A stretch of 64,000 nt of DNA from the NCBI GenBank assembly GCA_002328075.1, contig DCVT01000024.1:26584-90583 (forward strand), in the 5' to 3' direction. The translations under genes were made by a program, and so were the position numbers. This DNA is from Anaerolineales bacterium UBA2181 (GTDB lineage Bacteria; Chloroflexota; Anaerolineae; Promineifilales; UBA4811). Numbering within the stretch: the first letter of the stretch is position 1; the number at the start of each line of letters is the position of its first letter. Under the pieces are notes generated by a model. The model saw only the letters and a program-made list of their open reading frames with translations, made no database searches and had not been told where the DNA came from. Of this stretch, positions 52,211-60,729 are shown piece by piece.

Positions 52211-52878
52211 CGCTCGCCTCGGGAAATGGCCGCGCACACTGCGCTCAACATAGCCCTGCTTACCGCTTCGATCGGCTGCTCACCGTCGATCTCGGCCAGC
52301 TGACCTTTGCCGCGGTACCACTCGACCAGCGGGGCGGTCTGCTCCCAATAGACATCAATACGCCTTTTCGCTGTTTCGGGCGAATCGTCTGTTCGTTGAT
52401 AGAGTTCGCCGGCGCACCGGTCGCACACGCCCGGTGCCAGCGGCGGATTATGCAGAACATGATACATGGAACTGCACTGTCGACACGTCCAACGACCAGA
52501 GAGCCTCTCCAATAGCACTGCTGGGCTCACTCGAATGAAAGGCACAACGGCCACTCGTTGACCGATCGCTGCAAGCATGATTTCGAGACCCTCTGCCTGT
52601 GCGATCGTTCGCGGAAAACCATCCAGCAGAGCACCGCTGGCGCAATCCGATTGCGCAAAACGCTCCCGAACCATCTCGATGGTCACTCGGTCCGGCACTA
52701 GCTCTCCACGCTCCATGTAGGTCCGGGCCAGCCGGCCGAGGTCAGTATCAGCCTGCAGATGCTGGCGAAACAGATCACCGGTGGAGACTTGAGGAATACC
52801 CAGTTCGTCCACCAGTAGCTTGGCCTGCGTGCCTTTTCCGGCACCCGGACCGCCCAAAAGAACCACAAAAACAGCCAT
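52207..52878 (-). CDS. adk: Adenylate kinase with zinc LID domain
   Basis: Adenylate kinase equilibrates ATP, ADP and AMP. The protein has 223 residues from ATG 52878, before AVFVVLLGGPGAGKGTQAKL. The P-loop is at about residues 9-16. LLDGFPRTIAQAEGLE is the NMP-binding part and the LID holds CRQC and CDRC pairs that bind zinc. A longer in-frame start at 52917 would overlap secY. The downstream map gene is coupled to its stop. Confidence 0.97.
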   Translation of the reverse strand: MAVFVVLLGGPGAGKGTQAKLLVDELGIPQVSTGDLFRQHLQADTDLGRLARTYMERGELVPDRVTIEMVRERFAQSDCASGALLDGFPRTIAQAEGLEIMLAAIGQRVAVVPFIRVSPAVLLERLSGRWTCRQCSSMYHVLHNPPLAPGVCDRCAGELYQRTDDSPETAKRRIDVYWEQTAPLVEWYRGKGQLAEIDGEQPIEAVSRAMLSAVCAAISRGER

Positions 52879-52913
52879 GGAACGCTTCTGTAAACCCAGC
52901 CGCCAAAGCCCGG

Positions 52914-54242
52914 TCACCGCTTGATGAAACCCTCGTAATGGCGCATCAGCAGCTGAGCCTCGAGTTGGCGCATGGTGTCAATCACCACGCCCACGACAAT
53001 CAACAAACCGGCGCTCGATATCACCAGAACACTGGCCTTGACGCCGAACAACTGGATTACCCCGGGAAGTACCGCGACAATGCCCAGGAACAGGGCGCCG
53101 GCCAGCGTGATCCGTCGCACCACGGCATTCAAGTACTCCTCGGTCGGTTTTCCAGGCCGGATCCCAGGGACATACCCACCCTGCCGCTGCAGCATATCCG
53201 GCAGGTTTTGCTGCTGCACCATCACATCCGTGTAAAAGTAGGTGAACCCCAGGACAAAGAGGAAATAGGTGACCCAATATACCCATCCAGTGGCCTGACC
53301 AAACAGATCAGAGACGGAAGTCGCCAGGTTGGCAACCCACTGTGTCTCCACGCCCACAAAGAACTGGGCCACCACCGCAGGGAACGTGAGGATGGACTGG
53401 GCAAAGATGAGCGGTATCATGCCGGCGGTGTTGACCTTCATCGGAAGATGCGTGCTGCCACCCGCGTATTGGCGCCGACCGCGAACTCGTTTCCCATACT
53501 GCACCGGAATACGACGCGTACCCTCCTGAACAACCACGATAAAGAAGACCGTCACCGCCGTGAGCGCCACGAACAGCGTGATGTAAAGCCAGCGGTTGCT
53601 CTCGTCGGCCAGCAGGCTGGCAACGTTGGATGGCATCTGGGAGGCAATACCGCCAAAGATGATGATGGAAAGACCATTGCCAATGCCTTGTTCAGTAATC
53701 AACTCACCAAGCCAAATGGCAAACATGGTGCCGGCCGTCATCGTGATGATCGTCGTCAGCGAGGGAAGCAAGTAGGCGCCGCTAAAACCGAAATTCGGAA
53801 CAATTGGATACCCGCCGGTGAGGGCCCCGGCGCTGAACAGCCGAATCTGACCAATTGCCTGCAAGGCTGACATCGGAATGGTCAGATAATAGGTGTACAT
53901 GTTGAGCTTGTTACGCCCGGCCTCGCCTTCCTTGTTCAGCTCCGTCAGCTTGGGAATGATCGGCGTAAGCAACTGAATGATAATCTGCGCCGTGATATAG
54001 GGATAAACGCCCATCGCCAGGATGGAAAAGTTCGCAACAGCTCCGCCTGACAGCATATTCAGGATCCCTATCAGGCCGCTGGCAGCTGTCTGGCCGGTAA
54101 GAAGCAAACCCAGCGCTTCTCGGTCCACACCAGGTACCGGCACGTGCGCCGCCAAGCGGTAGATCGCCAGAATAAGAACCGTGATAAGGATCTTTTTCCG
54201 CAAATCAGGCAGGTTCCACGCATGTCGTACGGCTTCAATCAT
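52914..54242 (-). CDS. secY: Preprotein translocase subunit SecY
   Basis: SecY forms the protein-conducting channel of the Sec pathway. At 442 residues it has ten membrane helices. RKKILITVLILAIYRLAAHV at the start, GGAVANFSILAMGVYPYITA near helix 2, TEQGIGNGLSIIIFGGIA and PGIRPGKPTEEYLNAVVRRI near the C-terminus are typical. A 131-bp gap separates it from rplO upstream. Confidence 0.97.
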   Translation of the reverse strand: MIEAVRHAWNLPDLRKKILITVLILAIYRLAAHVPVPGVDREALGLLLTGQTAASGLIGILNMLSGGAVANFSILAMGVYPYITAQIIIQLLTPIIPKLTELNKEGEAGRNKLNMYTYYLTIPMSALQAIGQIRLFSAGALTGGYPIVPNFGFSGAYLLPSLTTIITMTAGTMFAIWLGELITEQGIGNGLSIIIFGGIASQMPSNVASLLADESNRWLYITLFVALTAVTVFFIVVVQEGTRRIPVQYGKRVRGRRQYAGGSTHLPMKVNTAGMIPLIFAQSILTFPAVVAQFFVGVETQWVANLATSVSDLFGQATGWVYWVTYFLFVLGFTYFYTDVMVQQQNLPDMLQRQGGYVPGIRPGKPTEEYLNAVVRRITLAGALFLGIVAVLPGVIQLFGVKASVLVISSAGLLIVVGVVIDTMRQLEAQLLMRHYEGFIKR

Positions 54243-54373
54243 CTTTGTGCTCCACTTTGGAAATCACGGGCTGACAACGCTACCCTGTACGTCCCACTTG
54301 AGTCCAGCCGAGTTCTCTGCCGACACCTACGGCAGGCAGGCGCTGCGCACCAGGCAAGTGGGACTGGGCCGTG

Positions 54374-54826
54374 TTACCGGTCCAACGCTTGTATTGACCC
54401 GCCGGCCGCCTCGATCTTGGTTTTAGCCGAAGCAGAAAACCGATCAGCAATGACGTTCAAGGCAAAATCGATTTCGCCCCGACCCAGGATCACTACAGGG
54501 TCCGAAACCTTTTTCAGCAAGCCGGCCGCCATCAGCGCGGCCGGATCAACATCCGAACCTGGCTCGAACCGCTCCACGAGTTGGTCGACGTTGACCACCC
54601 GGTAGGTAATCTTTCGAATGTTGGTGAATCCGCGCTTGAACGGGAGCCGTCGCACCAGAGGAAGCTGTCCACCCTCAAAGTAAACGCCTTTGCCGCCACC
54701 CGAGCGGGAATTCTGGCCCTTGGTACCGCGCCCAGACGTTTTCCCCTCGCCGGACCCAGTACCGCGACCTACTCGCTTGCGCTCTTTCCGGCTACCCGGA
54801 TCGGGATGCAGGTCGTGAAGTTTCAT
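54374..54826 (-). CDS. rplO: 50S ribosomal protein L15
   Basis: L15 of 150 residues. The Gly-rich N-terminal tail (GRGTGSGEGKTSGRGTKGQN, then RSGGGKGVYFEGGQLPLVRR) that threads through 23S rRNA is complete, and the C-terminal globular domain ends SAKTKIEAAGGSIQALDR. It follows rpmD without a gap. Confidence 0.97.
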   Translation of the reverse strand: MKLHDLHPDPGSRKERKRVGRGTGSGEGKTSGRGTKGQNSRSGGGKGVYFEGGQLPLVRRLPFKRGFTNIRKITYRVVNVDQLVERFEPGSDVDPAALMAAGLLKKVSDPVVILGRGEIDFALNVIADRFSASAKTKIEAAGGSIQALDR

Positions 54827-55012
54827 CTAGTTCACCTCTTCTACTTCTACCAGATGGCTCACTTTGGAGATCATGCCCCGTACAACCGGCACATCCTCAT
54901 GCTCCACCGTCGCGGATAGTCGCCGCAGACCGAGCGCCCTCAGCGTCCGTTTTTGCCGCAGGTTGTACCCGATGGGGCTCTTGACCAACCTGATCTTTAG
55001 TTTAGCGCTCAT
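54827..55012 (-). CDS. rpmD: 50S ribosomal protein L30
   Basis: L30 of 61 residues, with KLKIRLVKSPIGYNLRQKRT and LRALGLRRLSATVEHEDVPV as conserved blocks. Its start overlaps the end of rpsE by 11 bp. Confidence 0.95.
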   Translation of the reverse strand: MSAKLKIRLVKSPIGYNLRQKRTLRALGLRRLSATVEHEDVPVVRGMISKVSHLVEVEEVN

Positions 55013-55538
55013 TTCGACGACTCCAGAATGGCATCACTTCGTGCACCGGCTTGCCACGGGCTGCTGCCTCAGTTTCTACCCATTTGAGCTCTGACAGCGC
55101 CTTGCGAGTGGCATAAACCACGTTGAGCGCGTTCGAGCTGCCCAGTGACTTGGATAGGATATCCTTGATCCCAGCCGCCTCCACAACCGCGCGCACACTG
55201 GTGCCCGCAATAACGCCTGTGCCCGGACTGGCCGGCTTGAGCATCACTATCGACCGGCCGTGTTTCACAATGATCTGGTGCGGTATGGTGGTACCCAACA
55301 GCGGCACGGTCTCCATGGTCTTGCGGGCATGTTCCATTGACTTGCGGATCGCATCTGGCACCGCCCTGGCTTTTCCAACACCGACCCCAACTCGGCCATT
55401 GTTGTCGCCAACCACGGTCGTCACACGGAAATGGAATGTACGGCCGCCCTTGACCACCTTGGCCACGCGCTTGATTTCAACCACGCGCTCGTCCAGCTCT
55501 TCCGTTTCATCCATTTCGAAAAACTCACGTCTAGCCAT
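55002..55538 (-). CDS. rpsE: 30S ribosomal protein S5
   Basis: S5 of 178 residues, which contributes to translational fidelity. An N-terminal acidic stretch (FFEMDETEELDERVVEIKRV) precedes the family block RTFHFRVTTVVGDNNGRVGV. PHQIIVKHGRSIVMLKPASP and GIKDILSKSLGSSNALNVVY follow. Confidence 0.97.
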   Translation of the reverse strand: MARREFFEMDETEELDERVVEIKRVAKVVKGGRTFHFRVTTVVGDNNGRVGVGVGKARAVPDAIRKSMEHARKTMETVPLLGTTIPHQIIVKHGRSIVMLKPASPGTGVIAGTSVRAVVEAAGIKDILSKSLGSSNALNVVYATRKALSELKWVETEAAARGKPVHEVMPFWSRRNER

Positions 55539-55577
55539 CTTACCTCCAGTCGCCTGACACCTGGCACCCGCTGGGCA

Positions 55578-55946
55578 TCAGAACTCCAAGCCCGCTCCCC
55601 GGGCTCCTTCGGCCAACGCCTTGACCCGGCCGTGGTAGGCCCATCCGCCGCGATCCATGACCACCGCCGTGATCCCATGCTCAAGCGCTCGGCGGGCCAG
55701 AACCTCACCCACGATCCGCGCCTGCTCAATCTTGGTTTTCCCTTCCACCAACGGATTGACCTGCGCGTCCACCGTTGAGGCGGATACGATCGTGTGTCCC
55801 GCCACATCGTCTATTACCTGACCGTAGATATGGTACAGGCTGCGGTAAACATTGAGCCGCGGGCGGGCGGCCGTTCCCGACACCTTGATGCGCACTCGCG
55901 CATGGCGGCGCTGCCGCGCCAGTCTTTTCTTTTGTGCTGCGTCCAT
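55578..55946 (-). CDS. rplR: 50S ribosomal protein L18
   Basis: L18 of 122 residues, a 5S rRNA-binding protein. RRHARVRIKVSGTAARPRLN, then VYRSLYHIYGQVIDDVAGHT and MDRGGWAYHGRVKALAEGAR are typical. Its ATG overlaps the rplF stop by one base. Confidence 0.97.
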   Translation of the reverse strand: MDAAQKKRLARQRRHARVRIKVSGTAARPRLNVYRSLYHIYGQVIDDVAGHTIVSASTVDAQVNPLVEGKTKIEQARIVGEVLARRALEHGITAVVMDRGGWAYHGRVKALAEGARGAGLEF

Positions 55947-56488
55947 TAGACCTTGCCCGTCTTGCCAGCCTTGCGCCGGACATGTTCACCCGCGTAGCGC
56001 AGCCCCTTGCCCTGATAGGGCTCCGGCGGCCGCAGTTTGCGGATATCCGCCGCTAACTGGCCCACTACTTCCTTGTCAATACCCTCAATCGAGATCACCT
56101 TGCGGCGCTGATCTATCGAGAACTGGACATTGTCTGGAGGATCCACCACCACCGGATGGGAAAAACCGAGGTTGAGACGCAGACTCTCGCCCTGCATCTC
56201 TGCCCTGTAGCTCACACCGACCACCTCCAGGTCCTTCCGGAACCCGGAGCTGACTCCCACAACCATGTTGCTTACCAAGGTGCGAGTCAGTCCATGCAGG
56301 GCCCGATGGCGGCGCTCATCCGTCGGCCGTTCGACGACCAGTTGGTGCTCTTCCATTCGCACAACCATCTCCGGGTGCAGAACGCGTTCCACCGTGCCCT
56401 TGGGACCCGCGACACGCACACGGTTGTTGTCAATTGTCACTTTCACCCCACCCGGAATCGGGATGGGCTGCCGACCAATTCGCGACAT
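55946..56488 (-). CDS. rplF: 50S ribosomal protein L6
   Basis: L6 of 180 residues. SRIGRQPIPIPGGVKVTIDN, ALHGLTRTLVSNMVVGVSSG and the C-terminal KLRPPEPYQGKGLRYAGEHV are diagnostic. It binds near the sarcin-ricin loop. Confidence 0.97.
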   Translation of the reverse strand: MSRIGRQPIPIPGGVKVTIDNNRVRVAGPKGTVERVLHPEMVVRMEEHQLVVERPTDERRHRALHGLTRTLVSNMVVGVSSGFRKDLEVVGVSYRAEMQGESLRLNLGFSHPVVVDPPDNVQFSIDQRRKVISIEGIDKEVVGQLAADIRKLRPPEPYQGKGLRYAGEHVRRKAGKTGKV

Positions 56489-56497
56489 CTCACACTC

Positions 56498-56908
56498 CTA
56501 CCAGACGTAACAAAGCACCTCGCCACCGACACCCAATTGCCGGGCTTTCTTGCCCGTAAGGACGCCCTGGGAGGTAGAGAGGATCGCTACGCCCATTCCG
56601 CTTTGAACCCAAGGGATATCGGTCCGCTTGGTATATACACGTCGGCCAGGCTTGCTGACCCGCCGAAAACCCCGGATCACAGGACGCCGGGTACGGCGGC
56701 GCCCAATGTATTTGAGCCGCAGTTTCAACAATGCCTGTGGCTTTTCCGGCACCACTTCGACGCCCGTTATAAAGCCCTCCTCCAGCAACAGGTTGGCCAA
56801 CGCCAGCTTGATGCTAGAACTGGGCATGACTACCGAGTCGTGCCCGACCATCAACGCATTCCGAATGCGGGTCAACATATCAGCAATTGGATCGTTTACC
56901 ATCTGCAC
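56498..56908 (-). CDS. rpsH: 30S ribosomal protein S8
   Basis: S8 of 136 residues, a central-domain binder and in many bacteria a feedback regulator of the spc operon. VNDPIADMLTRIRNALMVGH, RRVSKPGRRVYTKRTDIPWV and GVAILSTSQGVLTGKKARQL are typical. Confidence 0.97.
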   Translation of the reverse strand: MQMVNDPIADMLTRIRNALMVGHDSVVMPSSSIKLALANLLLEEGFITGVEVVPEKPQALLKLRLKYIGRRRTRRPVIRGFRRVSKPGRRVYTKRTDIPWVQSGMGVAILSTSQGVLTGKKARQLGVGGEVLCYVW

Positions 56909-56917
56909 GCGCCTCCG

Positions 56918-57100
56918 CTACCAACTGGACTTGACCACGCCAGGTATCTTGCCTTCCAGAGCCATCTCACGAAAACAGATCCGGCAGAGTTCAAATCGAC
57001 GAATATACCCGCGCGGACGGCCACAGACAAGACAGCGGTTCCGCACCCTGACCTTGTACTTTCTTCGCATTTCCCGGTAAGGCATGCAAGTCTTGGACAC
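56918..57100 (-). CDS. rpsN: 30S ribosomal protein S14, zinc-binding (type Z)
   Basis: Short S14 of 60 residues. Cys23, Cys26, Cys39 and Cys42 form the zinc site (RCLVCGRPRGYIRRFELCRI then CFRE). The end GKIPGVVKSSW is conserved. This is the form without the long N-terminal extension. Confidence 0.97.
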   Translation of the reverse strand: MSKTCMPYREMRRKYKVRVRNRCLVCGRPRGYIRRFELCRICFREMALEGKIPGVVKSSW

Positions 57101-57109
57101 TGAGCCTCC

Positions 57110-57652
57110 TTACTGCTTGGCAAAGGGCATTCCCAGCATTTCCAGCAAATGGTAGCCCTCTTCGTCGGTCCTGGCCGTTGTGACGACCGTCACTTCAAAT
57201 CCTCTGATCTTGTCGATTTTGTCGTATTCGATCTCGGGAAACACCAATTGCTCCGGGAAGCCCAACGAGTAGTTGCCTCGACCATCAAAGGCATCCCGGG
57301 ACACGCCGCGAAAGTCGCGCCGCCGTGGCAGAGCCACGTTCATCATCCGGTCAAGAAAACTCCACATGCGCTCACCGCGCAGCGTGACCATCACCCCAAT
57401 GGAGCGACCTTCGCGCAACTTGAAACTGGCGATCGACCTGCGTGCTTGGGTGATCACCGGCTGCTGACCGGTAATACTCACTACGTCTTTCACCACAAAA
57501 TCCAGGGCCTTGGCATTATCCAATGCCTCACCCACACCCACGTTGACCACCACCTTGGTCACGCGGGGAACCTGCATGACGTTAGCGTAGCCGAACGCTT
57601 TCATCATGGCCGGCACGATCTCCTGCCGGTATTGTTCTCTCAATCTTGTCAT
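57110..57652 (-). CDS. rplE: 50S ribosomal protein L5
   Basis: L5 of 180 residues, which binds 5S rRNA and contacts P-site tRNA. VPRVTKVVVNVGVGEALDNA, TGQQPVITQARRSIASFKLR and DAFDGRGNYSLGFPEQLVFP are family-typical. A 110-bp gap without a gene separates it from rplX. Confidence 0.97.
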   Translation of the reverse strand: MTRLREQYRQEIVPAMMKAFGYANVMQVPRVTKVVVNVGVGEALDNAKALDFVVKDVVSITGQQPVITQARRSIASFKLREGRSIGVMVTLRGERMWSFLDRMMNVALPRRRDFRGVSRDAFDGRGNYSLGFPEQLVFPEIEYDKIDKIRGFEVTVVTTARTDEEGYHLLEMLGMPFAKQ

Positions 57653-57762
57653 CCAAAACCTCTCTGATTATCTCCCGCGATTCGGGACGAGTAGCAGTCC
57701 GCACTCGGCCGGTGTTCTTGACCAAACACCCCTATGGCGGCTGGCTCTGCTCAGAGCATCCA

Positions 57763-58086
57763 TCAGCGGATCACTGCATCGCATTGCTTGCAGATTCGCA
57801 CTTTGGCCCCGTCCTCATCAAAGGCGTAACCCACTCGGGTCAGTTCGCTGCAGCTCGGACACACCAACCTGACCTTGGCCACGTCAATTGGGGCCTCAAA
57901 CTCGATAATTCCAGGCTGCGTCTTGGAACGGCCACCTGTCTGTACCGGCTTTTGGTGCTTTTTGATGATGTTTATGCCACCCACCACAACCTGGTGCGTG
58001 TTCGGAATCACCCGCTGCACCGTGCCACGTTGCCCGCGATCGTTGCCGCTCACCACGACGACTGTGTCACCACGCTTTATCTTCAT
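57763..58086 (-). CDS. rplX: 50S ribosomal protein L24
   Basis: L24 of 107 residues, an assembly initiator of the 50S subunit. The KOW motif is KIKRGDTVVVVSGNDRGQRG and the C-terminal part has two Cys pairs (CPSC, CKQC) resembling a zinc ribbon. It follows rplN by two bases. Confidence 0.96.
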   Translation of the reverse strand: MKIKRGDTVVVVSGNDRGQRGTVQRVIPNTHQVVVGGINIIKKHQKPVQTGGRSKTQPGIIEFEAPIDVAKVRLVCPSCSELTRVGYAFDEDGAKVRICKQCDAVIR

Positions 58087-58088
58087 GG

Positions 58089-58460
58089 CTATAGCACCTC
58101 TGGCGCCAGCGAGAGGATCTTGGTGAAACCCTTCTCCCGCAACTCACGCGCAACCGGGCCAAAAATCCGAGTGCCTTTGGGATTCTGCGTTGCACCGTCC
58201 AGAATGACCGCAGCATTGTCATCAAAGGCAATGTAGCTGCCATCGGCCCGCCGGTATTCGCGTGCCGTGCGCACAATAACCGCCCGCACAATATCGCCCT
58301 TTTTCACCGCGCCGTGCGGTGCAGCGGATTTGACGGTGGCGGTGATTAGGTCGCCCACACTCCCGTACCGGCGGGTAGAGCCGCCCACAACGCGGATGCA
58401 CAAGATTTCTCGTCCACCCGTGTTATCCGCCACTCTAAGCCTGGTCTCCTGCTGAATCAT
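58089..58460 (-). CDS. rplN: 50S ribosomal protein L14
   Basis: L14 of 123 residues. MIQQETRLRVADNTGGREIL, KGDIVRAVIVRTAREYRRAD and YIAFDDNAAVILDGATQNPK are conserved. It overlaps the end of rpsQ by 26 bp. Confidence 0.97.
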   Translation of the reverse strand: MIQQETRLRVADNTGGREILCIRVVGGSTRRYGSVGDLITATVKSAAPHGAVKKGDIVRAVIVRTAREYRRADGSYIAFDDNAAVILDGATQNPKGTRIFGPVARELREKGFTKILSLAPEVL

Positions 58461-58725
58461 CTTCGTGCCTTTCCTGAGCCCCGCTTACCAGGACCTTTTT
58501 TACCGCCCACCGTTTACACCGGCTCAGCGGACGTGCCTCCGTGATCTCCACACGGTCACCGACTCGGCAGGCATTGTGCTCGTCATGCGCCATGTATTTC
58601 TTGGCGCGCCGGATCACCTTGCCATACAATCGGTGGTGTGTGGTACGGGGCACCGAAACGACAACCGTCTTGTCCATTTTGTCGCTGACGACCACCCCGA
58701 TCATCCGTTTCCGTTGTTCTCTCAT
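58435..58725 (-). CDS. rpsQ: 30S ribosomal protein S17
   Basis: S17 of 96 residues. RKRMIGVVVSDKMDKTVVVS and YMAHDEHNACRVGDRVEITE with ARPLSRCKRWAVKKVL are typical. A C-terminal tail of about 12 residues (ERHEDDSAGDQA) overlaps the start of rplN and may be lineage-specific. Confidence 0.96.
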   Translation of the reverse strand: MREQRKRMIGVVVSDKMDKTVVVSVPRTTHHRLYGKVIRRAKKYMAHDEHNACRVGDRVEITEARPLSRCKRWAVKKVLVSGAQERHEDDSAGDQA

Positions 58726-58946
58726 GCCTTCCTGCCCTCCTCACCACCGATCCACTCTGCGATTTCGCGCTCGCGCAACACAGTCAACAGTCGCGAAATG
58801 CTGCGGCGCGTGCGGCGAATCTGCGTATAGTCCTCAAGCTGGCCCGATGCCCGCCGAAACCGCAGGTTAAAGGCCTCCTCGCGGGCATCCTCTAGGCTCT
58901 TCCGGATGTCGGCCGTACTCAAGTTCCGTATCTCCCGAACGAGCAT
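58722..58946 (-). CDS. rpmC: 50S ribosomal protein L29
   Basis: L29 of 74 residues from ATG 58946, which overlaps the rplP stop by one base (TAATG). GGAGGAG lies upstream. REIRNLSTADIRKSLEDARE and EEAFNLRFRRASGQLEDYTQ are family blocks. It sits at the tunnel exit. Confidence 0.94.
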   Translation of the reverse strand: MLVREIRNLSTADIRKSLEDAREEAFNLRFRRASGQLEDYTQIRRTRRSISRLLTVLREREIAEWIGGEEGRKA

Positions 58947-59371
58947 TATGCTTCTCCTCCTGTCTCGGTCCGTTCGATGACCTGGCATCGGATAGGCAGC
59001 TTGTAGGCCGCCAACCGCATAGCCTCTTTGGCCACATCCTCAGCGACGCCACCAATCTCGAACATGACCCGGCCCGGCTTGACCACCGCAACCCAGTGAT
59101 CTACCGAACCCTTACCCTTGCCCATGCGGGATTCAGCAGCTCGTTGGGTCACCGAATGGTCAGGAAAAATGCGGATCCACAGTTGGCCACGGCGCTTCAT
59201 AAAGCGCACCATCGTCCGGCGGGCAGCCTCAATCTGACGGCTTGTGATCCACGCCGGCTCGAGCGACTGAAGGCCATATTCACCAAAAGCCACTGTGCTA
59301 CCCCGGTGAGCCTCACCTTTCATGCGCCCACGGAATTGCTTCCGGTACTTGGTTCTTTTCGGCAATAACAT
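58946..59371 (-). CDS. rplP: 50S ribosomal protein L16
   Basis: L16 of 141 residues, near the A site and peptidyl transferase centre. MLLPKRTKYRKQFRGRMKGE and RGQLWIRIFPDHSVTQRAAE, then MGKGKGSVDHWVAVVKPGRV are typical. Confidence 0.97.
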   Translation of the reverse strand: MLLPKRTKYRKQFRGRMKGEAHRGSTVAFGEYGLQSLEPAWITSRQIEAARRTMVRFMKRRGQLWIRIFPDHSVTQRAAESRMGKGKGSVDHWVAVVKPGRVMFEIGGVAEDVAKEAMRLAAYKLPIRCQVIERTETGGEA

Positions 59372-59393
59372 AGCCGCACCTCACCAAATTCGC

Positions 59394-60056
59394 CTAACTG
59401 ACGTACACATCCTGACGCTCGGGTTTGTCTCCCAGAACGTTGCCCATGTATACCCAAACCTTGATCCCAATGCGGCCATAGGTGGTCAGCGCTTCCGCAA
59501 ATCCATAATCAATATTGGCGCGCAGTGTGTTGCGCGGCACCCGGCCTTCCATTTGCCACTCGCGGCGCGCCATTTCTGAACCTGCCAACCGCCCGGAACA
59601 CATGATCTTGATACCCTGCGCGCCCTGCCGCATCGCCTGACCCACCGCCCGCTTCATGGCACGACCATGGGAGATGCGCCGCTCCAATTGGTTGGCAATA
59701 TTCTCCGCAACCAAATACGCATCCAGGTCAGGCTTTTCGATTTCCTCTACTTCAACCCGAGCCTTTTTCCCGGTCATCGACTCCAGCACCTGCCGCAGGT
59801 CCTTGACTGATTGGCCTTTCTTACCAATCACCACACCGGGCTTGGCCGTCCATATGGTCACCTGGACCTGGTTGGTAAAACGCTCGATCTCGATTTTGGA
59901 GATCGCCGCACCTTTGATTCGCTGCCGGACCAGCTTGCGAATCGCCAAATCCTCATGCAGCAACTGGGCATACTCGTTCTTTTCGGCATACCAGCGAGCA
60001 TCCCAATCTTTGATGATCTTTAGCCTGAACCCTACGGGATGTACTTTGCGACCCAA
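59394..60056 (-). CDS. rpsC: 30S ribosomal protein S3
   Basis: S3 of 220 residues, part of the mRNA entry channel. MGRKVHPVGFRLKIIKDWDA, the KH-domain motif VVIGKKGQSVKDLR and QAMRQGAQGIKIMCSGRLAG are diagnostic. Confidence 0.97.
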   Translation of the reverse strand: MGRKVHPVGFRLKIIKDWDARWYAEKNEYAQLLHEDLAIRKLVRQRIKGAAISKIEIERFTNQVQVTIWTAKPGVVIGKKGQSVKDLRQVLESMTGKKARVEVEEIEKPDLDAYLVAENIANQLERRISHGRAMKRAVGQAMRQGAQGIKIMCSGRLAGSEMARREWQMEGRVPRNTLRANIDYGFAEALTTYGRIGIKVWVYMGNVLGDKPERQDVYVS

Positions 60057-60067
60057 GGCACTCCTCC

Positions 60068-60424
60068 TTATTCCCCGCGCTCGCTTAACACCACAGTGAT
60101 GTGAGATGAACGCTTGATGATCGGCTTGAAGCGGCCTCGGCCGCCAAACCGCCCGCCATAGGGTGCCAGACGATGGCGCGGGCCCTCGTCCGCATAGATC
60201 TCCGAGACAAAGAGATCGTCCTTGCTGGCCCCGAAATTCTCCTCAGCGTTGGCTATCGCCGAATTGATCAGCTTGCTGACCGGCTTGGCCGCGGCGTTGG
60301 GCATGAACCGCAGCGCACTGACGGCCGCCACCGCCTTCATGCCACGGACCGTGTCCACCACCAAGCGTACCTTTTGTGGCGACATCGGAATGTGTTTTGC
60401 CTGTGCTTTGTAATGGAATTCCAT
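60068..60424 (-). CDS. rplV: 50S ribosomal protein L22
   Basis: L22 of 118 residues, with a loop reaching into the exit tunnel (GPRHRLAPYGGRFGGRGRFK). KHIPMSPQKVRLVVDTVRGM and AIANAEENFGASKDDLFVSE are typical. Confidence 0.97.
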   Translation of the reverse strand: MEFHYKAQAKHIPMSPQKVRLVVDTVRGMKAVAAVSALRFMPNAAAKPVSKLINSAIANAEENFGASKDDLFVSEIYADEGPRHRLAPYGGRFGGRGRFKPIIKRSSHITVVLSERGE

Positions 60425-60435
60425 CGCGCCCGTCC

Positions 60436-60714
60436 TTAGCGTTTCCGCTTCTTTTCTTCCCTGACATGACCGCGGAACGTACGGGTTGGTGCGAACTCAC
60501 CCAGCTTGTGCCCCACCATGTTTTCGGTGATGTAGATCGGCACGTGCCGGCGCCCATCATGCACAGCAAGTGTATGTCCCACCATCTGCGGAAAGATCGT
60601 GCTGGCTCGCGACCAGGTCTTGAGCACCCGGCGTTCTCCAACGCTGTTCATCTCCTCGATCTTGTTCAGCAGCTTGGGATTGATGTACGGTCCCTTTTTG
60701 AGCGAACGTGACAT
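60436..60714 (-). CDS. rpsS: 30S ribosomal protein S19
   Basis: S19 of 92 residues, in the 30S head. MSRSLKKGPYINPKLLNKIE, TWSRASTIFPQMVGHTLAVH and MVGHKLGEFAPTRTFRGHVR are typical. Confidence 0.97.
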   Translation of the reverse strand: MSRSLKKGPYINPKLLNKIEEMNSVGERRVLKTWSRASTIFPQMVGHTLAVHDGRRHVPIYITENMVGHKLGEFAPTRTFRGHVREEKKRKR

Positions 60715-60729
60715 CCTGGCCTCCTAATC

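Noticed and set aside
57653..57762. A missed small gene in the 110-bp gap between rplX and rplE
   Set aside because: No frame of useful length with a start and ribosome site. The expected S10-spc gene order is complete here.
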